Shown here one piece after another: positions 20,548 through 32,500 of a stretch of 64,000 nucleotides of DNA. The translations under genes were made by a program, and so were the position numbers. This stretch comes from Paroedura picta (lineage: Eukaryota; Chordata; Lepidosauria; Squamata; Gekkonidae). Numbering within the stretch: the first letter of the stretch is position 1; every line of letters begins with the position of its first letter. The stretch spans positions 57,285,934 to 57,349,933 of the forward strand of contig NC_135374.1 of assembly GCF_049243985.1 (NCBI RefSeq). The letters run 5' to 3'. The notes beneath the pieces are model-generated. The model was not told the origin of the DNA. It worked only from the letters and a program-made list of their open reading frames with translations, and made no database searches.

Positions 20548-23500
20548 CTAGCGAGGTGTCTCTACAACTGAGCCAGTAGACTTTTCAGGTTGTTCAAGAG
20601 ATGAGGTAGCCTCAGATGTTAACTCTTCAGCAGGCTTTGCACCTGTAGGTTCAGACTCCCCTTTAAGTTCTGAAATAGCGTCTGCGTTTTCTACTTTGCC
20701 ACTCTGGGATTCATGGTTTTTGATGCCATCTACCCTGTCTGTCAACTCAGGTTTTTCTTTTCCTCGATTTTCGTCCTTTTCTCTGCGAGACTCCCTATCC
20801 CTAGAATCTCTCTCTCTGTGTCCACTGAAACGCCTATTTCTTTCCTCCAAGTCTCTGTGTCTGTCACGTTCAGGGCTTCTTCTTCCTCCCCATTCTCTCC
20901 TTTCACGATTACCAAGTCGCTCATGTTCTCTATCATCATTGCGGTTACCATAGCGCTCATTTTCTATTCGATTTCCAAATGACCTCCTTCCAAATCTTTC
21001 CTGGTCTCTGTTTGGATTGAAGGGCTGCCTATCATTCCTAAATTGCCTTCCATCTCTGTTATCATCTGGTCCACCTGGCCCCCCTCCAGGCCTCACAAAG
21101 TGACCAGGTGGTGGGAAAGGGCCCTTCATCCCATGAGGCGGAGGCATCCCAAAGCCTCCTGGGCCTGGAGGTGGACCTCTATGCATCATATGCGGAGGCA
21201 TGTGTCGTGGTGGCATCATTGGAAATCTTTGCAGGTGAGGTGGTGGCATTCCTGGAGGTCGATGGAGGGGTATCATACCAGGTCGTGCACCAAGCAAGCC
21301 AGTAGAAGGCGCCTGTAGCCCAATTACTGGACTAGGTGTAACTCCTTGAGTACCTAGACATTAAAAGAAATAGAATTAGCTGTAAAACAGCACAAGACAC
21401 ATGCAAAACTGGCAGTATCAAGAAAATTATCAGACTTGCTTGTATATGTGATCTTCCTAAGCATACAATCTCAGAATGGTTTTACAAACATTAAAAAAAA
21501 TGATATTCCTAACTGCATCAAACCTATTTTGTGCATTATGATACTACCGTTACATTATGATACTACCGTTATGATACTATATCTTTCTCAAGTCTGTTGC
21601 CTTTGCACAACTGCCACCAACATGACCTTTCACATTACATCATTTAGGTTTGGCTAAGTAGTCAGAGTTTAGACTACACTACATATTTAGTATAACAAAG
21701 ACACCTGAATTTATATAGCTAAAGCAACCAAATGTAACAGCTTTTAGCATATACCTGAATGCAGGCACACATATCCAATATGCACAGTTTTATAAACTAG
21801 GGCAAAAATCAAACACATTGCATACATCCTACTCTATGTAGATCTCTGAAATATATATAGAGCTTCATACAGAAAGGCAGCCTCAATGTATTTGATAAAA
21901 TTATAAGTTTATAAATGAAGATGGACAATAAGAACATCAAGACTGCGGTTATAAGCTACGAAAAAGTCTCCCCCAACCTTTAAGGCAGTTGACCAATGGG
22001 CTGGAACTACTGGAAATGGAAGTTAACTGTGGGTGGCTCAAACAGTGGTTCTAGGTCATTATAGTACCTAAACCTAGAAATGGGGGGGGGGCTGATATCC
22101 CCAGTACTCATTGCGCCAAATGTCAACCAAATGCCTGGTGGAAGAGCTCCATCTTATAGGCTCTGCGGAACCCAGAGTTCTGACAGGGCCTGCAGCTCTT
22201 CAGGGATCTCATTCCACTAGGTAGGGGCCAGAACCGAAAAGCCCCTGGCCCTGGTTGGGGCCAGACATGGGGGCCCAGGATCACCAGCAAATTCATATCT
22301 GCAGAGCGGATAGCCCTGCTTTGACTTTATGTTTGACGGGCTCTCTTCTGATACTTATCCTAAAATCTGGGCTGATCACTATTGTGCTATATTTAAAATC
22401 TCATCCACAGCTCTAATTGAGAATTCAGATATGGAACCATCTAATATTCCCATCTGGCCCCCAGTGAGTTCCAACAAAATTCTAGAATTGATAAACTAAA
22501 AATCGGTAGATCCCCTAGACCAGACTATCTTCCAGCAGGAATCCGGAAAAAGTTTTGTTCCTGGTGGCCCCTCCCCCTTACTAATTTATTTACACGTATA
22601 GATCATCATTTCAGAATAATTAAATTCATGGCTTAACTCGATCATCATGCCAATTTTTATAAAAGGTAATCCACACCTTCCTCAAAATTTTCACCCAATT
22701 CGTTTACATTCCATAGTTGGCAAACTCCATGTTAAACATCTTGAATGGCACCTTATTTCATGGATACATTCTTCTAGAATTATTGGCCCGGAAAAAAATG
22801 TTTTTTTTAGGGAAGTCTACTCTAGATCATTGCCTGCTTCTGGCTTTTCTTGCTGAAAAATATATGAACTTTGGAACAAAAAAGTTATACGTAGCATTCA
22901 TGGATTTGAAAACTGCCTTTGACTCAATTGTTATGGGGGGAAGTTTGAGCATTGAAAAATTGATCTACACTTACTGTTTTTACTTCGGAAACTCCATATT
23001 GGCACCTCAAGTCAAATATTCTGCCCAGGGCCTCCTCGCAGCTAAACTGCCAGTCACTAAAGAAGTCACTAAAGAGCCGGAAACTGAAATTGGGGACTGT
23101 TCTTGCCCCACACCTTTTCAACCTGTACCTGTCTGACTTGACAGAGAATTATAATCTGATCAATGGGCATCATCCAAATGTGGGCTCACGCATGACACCC
23201 ATGCTATTGTATGCAGATGATACAGCTATCCTTTCCTGCTCAGAAGAGGGTTTCTCAAGATTTCTCAATTGCTTTTATTGCAATATACTATATATTGCAA
23301 TATACTCAATTGCAATATACTAAAATGGTCTGTCCATTATAAGCAAGCTTCCAACTTAGTGACGTGTTCCTCCTTATTTCTTGGAAGGTATCTGATATGT
23401 CCTGGCTGTTATAAGAATTTTTAAGGCTAAAATTTTAATCAAATTCTCGGGAATTGGCAAATGAAGAAGCTACAATTCAATTTCTGCAGAGACCACACTG

Positions 23501-26500
23501 TGTGTGGCTGAATATTTAATGGTGGTTTATTGAGCTAGATCCAAAATATTTTAATATTTTTTATTATTCACTCTTTGATTGTATCTGTCCCTCACTTGTT
23601 TTATGCCAATAAAGGTATCATTATGGGATATGCCACCTTGTGATTTATCTTGCAGTGTAAACAAATGTCAGAAGTATTTCAGATTGGACTTTGGCCTTCT
23701 GAAAATGGAGGACTCAATAGGAAATCTGCACAATCATCTTCCATCCTCGCTCAAACTCTTCTGTGAACATAGCAAGCATGCAAGAGTGCATTCCACTCTT
23801 CCTGAGGGTAGCTGGAGGATAGGAAGCGGAAAGTGGGGAAATCAATTCCATGAACTCATTCTGTTCATGGAAAGTATCTCTCTTGTGCTATCTCCACAAG
23901 TACCCTCCAAAGACAGATCCATTTCTGCAACCCACCCCAAGACCAGTTTTTGAGGGGTGGCCTAAAAATCCCATAATAAATAATAAATAAAATAAATCAT
24001 CATGACTCCTGCCTTCCATGAGCATAAGCTGCTCAGCAAAAAGATGTGATATACATAGTTCAAATACATTCTGTGCTACATGAAGAAGCTTCATATTACA
24101 TGAAGCAGTGAAAAATTAAATATTAAGACTTGTAAAGTGTAAGTGGTATTAAATGTCCTCCAAGTGAAACCACAAATTCTGAGTCCAGTAGCACTTTTAT
24201 GGTTAACAAAGTTTTATTCAAGGTATGAGCTTTCATATGCATGCACACTTACTCAGATCCAATGTATACCATATAGGACATTCTACCTGAAGTGTGTGCG
24301 CACAAAAAAGCTCATACCTTGAATAAAATTCTGTTGGTCTTAAAGGTGCTACTGAACTCAACATTTGTTGCTGCTTCAGACCAACACAGCTACCTGCTTG
24401 AATCCAAGTGCAACTAGTAAAACTATCATTTAACCACCTAACTTTCTGAAGTGAAGACACAGTAATTATATCTAAAATTATATCTAAAAATATCTAAAGC
24501 TAGCTTTTGGTCAAGGGATAAAAGGGCCAGAACTCTTCTCAGTAATCCTTGGCTTTCACCATCCTGTGTTATCTGAAAAATATGCCAGTACACAATTGAC
24601 CACTAGTTCCAGATCACTTATGAATGAATTAGTACTGGCACCAATACCAATCCTTGTGGGACCCCTCATTGTGATAACAGTCCATCTGCTCTATTCTTCA
24701 CTTTCTGACAGTTTTTAATCCATAAGAAAAAACTGTCTTCTTATCCTATGACTGTTTAGGTTAGGAGTCTTTGGTGAGGTACTCTTGAGGGAAAACCACC
24801 ATGACTTCTGCAAAGGGAATTCCTGCCTCACCAACCTTTTGGAGTTGTTTGATAAAGTGAATAACCATGCACACAATGGTGATCCAATAGACGTTATATA
24901 CTTGGACTTTCCAAAGAAATGTCTACTGGATCACCATTGTCTAATGGTTATTCAATTTTTGAAACAACTCTAAAATGCTGGTGAGAGAGGAATTCCCTCT
25001 GAAGAAGCTATGCTGATTTTCCCTAATAATTCTATCTATGATTCTACTAATTGTTAGGCTGACTGGCCTGTAATTTCACCCTCTGGAAGTCTTTTTTGAA
25101 ACTACTGTACCATTTGTTACTCTTCATTCTTTTCATACAGCTGCTAAAATTGATATTTTACATATATGGGTTAATAGATCCCACATTTGAGTTCTCTAAG
25201 AATTGTAAAGTGTTTGACATCAAGCTTTTATTGTTCCCTATAGGTCTAGAATTTCATGTAATCACCTCAATTTTCCTCAGTTCTTGATGCTGTGGCATGA
25301 GTACACACTTCACACATCCCACAGTGAACACAGAATCAAAACATTCATTGAGCTTCTCTACCATCTCCCCATCTTCCTCAAGCAATCCCTTTATCCAATA
25401 ATATGCAAGCAAAAACATAGACCTGCACTGTTCCATTTGTGCAATATCTTGTGTGACCCCCATAGCCCTTTCCTCTTTATGTATTTCAGTGCCTTGAATC
25501 TGGTCACACAGATCTTGTGCAAGCTGAAACTGAAGTGGGGCATCTAATTTAACTACTGCAGTCTTTATCTTGGATTTCCACCTGGGCAAGAATTTGAGCC
25601 AGATTCAACCCAATATCTTTTTACTCTCCATTCTGTTCCAATAGACAACAGGTCTAGATCTTTCCATAAATGTTAACTGCAGAGATACCCTTTTCTCCCT
25701 AATTTTTTTAATACATCACTACCGTTTCATTAATATAATAAACCAACACTTTCTAACCAAATATTCACTAGTTATTGCTTTTGGTTTCCAGAATTTTGCT
25801 AGAAGGAATGTCGCTTCCATAACTATATTCTTCTGAATGAATAACAATATTACAGTATTTGCTGGCGTATAAGACTACTTTCCCCCCCTGAAAAACATGG
25901 CTCCAAGAGGGGGGGTCGTCCTATACGCCGGGTGCACTTCAGTTGGGATAGACATAGCTGCCCATAGTGGCCCATAGTACTGTAATGTAATGTAACAAAC
26001 TCTATATTTTGAGTGGAAATGTTGGGGGGTCGTCTTATACGCCCAGTCGTCTTATACGCCCAGTCGTCTTATACGCCGGCAAATACGGTACTTTTCTAAC
26101 TTCTTCTCCAGCAGACCAAATAACAACATTGAACTACAGGGCACTGTATGCATCAATATTTCACCTTCAATTCTACATAATTTGTGCCAGTACTTTATCA
26201 CAGAATGGTCCCGCAATGTGAGAGTGAGAACCTTCACTCACATAGATCAAACCTGGACTTTGTAAACGTGAATACACTGATGTCTTACCAAAATACTACA
26301 AAAATAGAGTATAGACCTTCTAACATGGGAGTGATGAGACTTCCCTTTCATGGCTGCCCAAATGGCAAAAATAGTTGCCACCTGTTTCTTTAATGTACTG
26401 GTACTAAGACCTTTGGCTAACTCCTCTTGTAAAAAGAAGAGAACTCCCACTTTGGCTGTAGAGGCTCTATCCCATGGTCAAAACACTATGACTGAAAGAC

Positions 26501-29500
26501 CTACTAAGTGTTGTAAACCCTACTGGTATAACATTTCCTAGAGACTATCAGATCACTCAACTTCCAGGCTGTGAGGTTTGGAACCCTGGCTGAGGTGAGA
26601 GTTCTCTGTTGAAGATGAACCTTCCTTACTGGAAGACACTAGGACTCCTTGATGGACAACATCAGAAGGCCCTGAAACCATTACCTCCACGACCAGAAAG
26701 GAGCAAGCCACCAACCAATAGTACTTCCATCTTGAGATTAATGATTCTCTGAATCACACTTTGGATTAGGAAAGGTGTACAGCAGCAGATTTGGCCAGTC
26801 ACAGCTTAATGCATCTATCTCCATGGCCTGCAAAGACCTTGTTCATGAGACAAACTAGGGTGCTTGAAAGTTTTGTTCTGTTATTAACAAATCCAGCTTG
26901 CTGAACTTGTGACATCTGTTGAAAAATGGCCTTTGTTAGCACCCGTTCTGCTTGTCCCAAATGAGCCAGTCTGCTAAAGTGTTGTTCTGCCCACTGCATC
27001 AACAGCTTTGCCTCTATATGCAGTAACAGATTCTGTAGCCCTTGATGGTTGATGTAGGATTTAGCTATCATATTGTCCATGTGAACAATGACATGTTGTC
27101 CTTCCAAGGTATCCTGACAGGACATCAACCTGAGCCTTATAGTTCTCAGCTCCAGAAAATTGCGTTGTGACAACCCTTCCTGAGATCAAATACCCCTATG
27201 AGCGAGCCCCTAACTCCAGCCAGGGAGGCTGGCACCCAAAGTAATAACCATTCGGTTCCTGAAACAGAGTTACCTCCAGAACCTGGAAGGATTTGCCCAC
27301 CACTGTAGTTGTTGTGCCATGGATAAACTAGATTTAAAGCCCATTGTACTTGTAAATACAATGGGCGCTAGAAAGGGTGAATGGGAGAGTGTCTTGCCTG
27401 GTAGAGGGTTTGTGGCAGGGGTATTGTAGGTTTTTTGGCAGAAGGGATGGTAGAGGTTTAGGAAAGTATAGAGATAGTAGGGCGGACTTTCCACCGGGCC
27501 TAGAAGCACACCCGGGTCCTCCCCCCCCCCCCCCGGCGGCAGTGTGGCTTTCCCACCGGGCCTAGAAGCCTCCCTCTGTACTCACGCTGTCACACCTGAC
27601 TGGAACTCTGTCCTGGTGAGGGCCCTCACCTGGACCGGCCCCACCCACTCAGCCTTAACCAATTATTTATACCGCTCCCTGAACTGTTTAAAGATGCTTG
27701 AACTGCTTTGTGGGCTACGAGATCCTGGAAAGGCAGAAGGAATTTTATAGTGGGTGAGATTGGAATCTGTACCATGGGATAAATCCTGACAGGATACCAT
27801 AATTCCTAGCAACCGTGTCAAATTGTGAGCTCCTGTATTGAGAACAAGCTCTTCTCCTGCCTGTCCTGTGATGGAAGCACTCTGTCCTGAACAGTGTCTA
27901 TGATGGCCCCTAGGTGCAGGACCCTTTGATAGCATGTTAAGTTGCTTTGCCTCAAATTATAATGAACTCATGGGTTCTGAAGGCATGAAACAGTCTGATT
28001 TACCTCCCACATTTCCTGTAGGAAAGATCAAAATGCCATCTCAGGTGCCATTAGTGAGACCAAGACTTTGGAGAACAAAAGGAATTTTGAAGCCAAAAGG
28101 AAGAGCTGGAAATTGGGGACTGTTATAAGAAAAGCACAGGAACTTCCAATGTGATTTTGATTGGGATATGCAAATAGGATCCTGAAAGATTGAATGTCAG
28201 AATATCTCCCTTCTGACTAGATAACACAGACTTGAATGTTTCCATCCTGAACTTATTTCTTATCCTTCTGTTGAGCTACTTGAGATCTAAAATGGCTGTC
28301 ACATCCCCATTCTTTTTTATGACTATAAAAAAGTCTATTAAAAAGGCCCCCAAGGATTTTTGAGGCTCTAGAATGGGATCTATTGCTCCCATGTCCAGAA
28401 GATGTTGAATGGCCTTGAGAATAAGATGTTTCTGTGGACAATGATTTCTTTAGGCCTAAAAAAATATATTGGGAGGGAAGAATCAAAGTCCCAGACAGTA
28501 TCTGTTTGATTTCCCATTGTACTGTGAAATACTGAAGACAACCTCCTACCTTGGGTAAGTTTGGATCTCTGAGATAGTCGTGTCAAAGAGCTCTTTTTTC
28601 AGCCCTTTGGATTCTGCCCTTGTGTGGGAATAAGGGGTTCACCACCTAACCGCAAAACCAAGTATCTCTTCTAGCTGTTACATTTGAAGCCCTAGCTGAC
28701 AGTTGGATTGCATCCAATGAGGTATCTGCAGAGAAAACCACAGCCAGAGCAATATTTTTTAAAATTTTCTTCGTTCTATAAGGGTCCCTTGGTAGGCCAC
28801 CCACCTCTGCAGGTAAAACAGAATTGGAACTAGCTACAGAATCGTCCACTAAAGGAAGTTTGAATCATTCCATCACATCTAATACCAAGGTATAAAACTC
28901 GGAAATGACAGATGATTAGACTTAAGCCACGTAAGTGAATCCCACTCAGTCTGGACCACCAGAAAGGAACACATGACGGGAAGACCCCACTTTTGGAAAA
29001 GCTCTACCTGAATCAGTAGGCTTGCATGTGAACACCTCTGTGTTAACTGGAATTCCTAGAATGCAGAGTACTTTTGGAAGAATCCTACAGAAGAGTTCCT
29101 GCAGGAAGAGACAAGTCTACATGATGGTTGGCCCCATATTCATGTCCCCAAAAAGGACTTGTTTTTCAGCTACAACTAGAGGAGCAATCTTCTTTTGGGC
29201 TGGGGGTGGGGAGAGTGGGAACTTCTACCAGCCCCTCTACTTCCTGATACTGTTTAAAAAGAAGATTGACATCTAGATCTGCTAGAAGAATTAAAGGCAT
29301 CCTTGATATTAGCCTGCTTCTCTAATTTCCTTCTGCTGCATTTTTCCTCTAATTCAATTTAGGTGACTGTCCTGAATGTTTTCCAGTGTTGAATTTCCTG
29401 CCAGATCAGAGCCTAGCTGGGAACCTGCATTGTGAGTCGGGGAAGGGAGGGGGGGAAGAGTTCAAGACTAGAAGCTAAGCTATCCTGAGGCACATTCTCT

Positions 29501-32500
29501 GAATGTTCTACCCTCACTGCCATTTCCAACTTTTTTTTTTTTTGTAAAAGAATGGGGTGAAAAAATCCACACCAAGGGAACTTCTTAATGGAGTTCAGAA
29601 GGCTAATCAAAGTCTGGGGATGCGGTTTATCTCCCACCCACATGGAAGGTCCAGAGCACTGTGGTGGTAACTACTGACGTTCCTTTGATAGAGGGACTGG
29701 ATAAGCTCCTGGTCCAAAAACTGAGTAGCCCACAGCTGAAGTGATCTGGATGGCGAGGGATCAGGAGGGAAGTTTTCCAACACTTCTTGCTTTGCTCTAA
29801 AGCTTCTCCTGCAGGAAAAAAAAATTCAGCCTGAAAGGGGAGGGGGGTAGCATCCTTCCCACTCCCTGTAAAGTCTTTACCAAAGGAAAAACAAAACAGA
29901 AAACAAAAGTAAAAAGGTTTTTTAAAAAGAGAAAATCCTAATTTGGAATTGTACAGAGCATAGCCAACGACAAATGTCTCTCTTGAGGCAGGCCTGAAGA
30001 CTTCATGAAGAGAGAAGATTCTCCCTCCTAGGGATTGCATAAGGATTGGTGAACCTCTTTGTAAGGGGGGAGGAGCTTCTCCCAGAGGTGCCAACTGTTC
30101 CACCCTAGACTACTGGAGTTAATGCTTTGTTATTTAAAATTGATATCCAACCTCACAAAGTAATTTTCAGTTGAATCTATATTTTTGGATCGCCTCCTGC
30201 TATACTGGTAACAGGTGTAATATGATCTACAATCAAATAAAATATTATAAATGTCAAGTAAAGATTCTGTGATAAGCAAATATTTTTTCATTTTTCAAGT
30301 AATCAAATATATAGATATGTACTTTTTAAGGATTTCCAGTAGCCTTGTTCACATGTTATAATTATGATGTGCATGCTGGATAAATCTGTTTGTAAGACAA
30401 AGCCTTTTGAACTTGTCCATAGGGTTTTCATGGCAAAGATACAGGAGTGGTTTGCCATTTCCTTCTCCAGTGGATCACCTTTTGTCAGAGCTCTCAGCTA
30501 TGACCGGTCCGTCTTGGGTGGCCCTGCACGGCATAGCTCATAGCTTCACTGAGCTACGCAAGCCTCCTTGCCACAGCAAGGCAGCGATCCTTGAAGGGGA
30601 AGGCTCTCTGTCGGGGAATCGAACCCCGGTCTCCCACGTGACAGGCGGGGATACTTACCACTATATCCAGAAGTACAGGCAGGATTTCGAAGAGGCAGAG
30701 GAACTAGAGATCAAATTGCCAACATACGCTGGATCATGGAGAAAGCTAGGGAGTTCCAGAAGAACATCTACTTCTGCTTCATTGACTATGCTAAAGCCTT
30801 TGATTGTGTGGAGCACAACAAATTGTGGCAAGTTCTTAAAGAGATAGGAATACCAGAGCATCTTATTTGTCTCTTGAGAAATGTATATGCAAGTCAAGAA
30901 GCAACAGTGAGAACCTGGAATTGAGAAAGGAGTTCGGCAAGGCTGTATACTGTCGCCTTGCCTATTTAAACTTGTATGCGGAGCACATCATGAGAAAGGC
31001 GGGATTAGAGGAGTCACAAATTGGGATCAAGATTGCAGGGAGAAATATCAACAACCTCAGATATGCAGATGATACCACTCTAATGGCAGAAAGTGAAGAG
31101 GAACTAAAGAGCCTGTTGATGCGAGTGAAGGAGGAAAGTGCAAAAGTTGGCTTGAAACTCAACATCAAGAAAACAAAGCCCTCTCAATTCCTGGCAAATA
31201 GATGGGGAAGAAATGGAGATAGTGACAGATTTTATTTTCCTGGGCTCCAAGATCACTGCAGATGGGGACTGCTGCAAAGAAATTAAAAGACGCTAGCTCC
31301 TGGGGAGGAAAGCTATGGCAAATCTAGACAGCATCTTAAAAAGCAGAGACATCACCCTGCCAACAAAAGTGCATTTAGTCAGGGCTATGGTATTCCCAGT
31401 TGCAATGTATGGCTGTGAAAGCTGGACCATAAGGAAGGCTGAGCGTCAAAGAATTGAGGCTTTTGAACTCTGGTGCTGGAGAAGACTCTTGCGAGTCCCT
31501 TGGACTGCAAGGTAAACAAACTGGTCAGCCCTAGAGGAGATCAGCCCCGACTGCTCCTTAGAAGGCCAGATCCTGAAGATGAAACTCAAATACTTTGGCC
31601 ACCTCATGAGAAGGAAGGACTCCCTAGAGAAGAGCCTAATGCTGGGAGCGATCGAGGGCAAAAGAAGAAGGGGACGACAGAGAATGAGGTGGCTGGATGG
31701 AGTCCCTGAAGCAGTAGGTGCAAACTTAAATGAACTCCGGGGAGTGGTATAGAACAGGAAGGCCTGGAGGATCATTGTCCATGGGGTTGCGATGGGTCGG
31801 ACACGACTTCGCACCTAACAACAACAACCAAGACAAAGCCAATGTACATTCATTTTACAAATTGTATTGGGAATCAATACCTGGAAAAATGTGTCTTCAC
31901 CCAAATGTTCAGCTGTATTTACATTGAACATGAGAATAACTCAATACATATATAAATTATCAAATGTATACTGTATGATTGAACTATTTGTATAATGACC
32001 AATAAAATTGCCTCCAACAAGCTTGATAGTACAAGAATCTGCTGCCATTTATCATCCCAGGTAAATTTAATTATCCAAGCTTAATATACATGTTTATAAG
32101 TGCAGTCTTATTTTCAAAATACTAACTATAAACAAAACCTGAGAGCAAAGTTATCACCATATTACATACAAATGGCACCTATGATTTTTATTTATTATCT
32201 ATTCATATTACCAAATATCATCCAGGTTGGCTGATGGAAACATTCTTAAACAATTCTAAAACTGCAGTGATCCAACATCTTTTCTTCTTCAAACAAATCT
32301 TGCACGTGCGTGTGTGTCTTCAACTGAATGCCCATACTTTGAAGAAAACATGAATTTTCCCAAATAGTAATATGTACAATTTGTTACATATTAACTAGCA
32401 AGAAAACCCCACTTCTAAACCTCCCCATATTATTGCTGAAAATCTTCAAAAATGGCGTTTACAGAGATATCTGCTTAAAAATTATATTACCCATCTTTCT

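Noticed and set aside
20696-21318. Plus-strand open frames opposite the SCAF4 last exon
   Set aside because: The minus strand encodes the conserved SCAF4 tail. The plus frames come from the regular Arg/Asp/Glu codons read backwards.
30605-30672. Functional tRNA-Asp gene
   Set aside because: The anticodon and T arms are good, but the acceptor stem does not pair and the segment is fused to BovB text. A pseudogene or SINE head is more likely.
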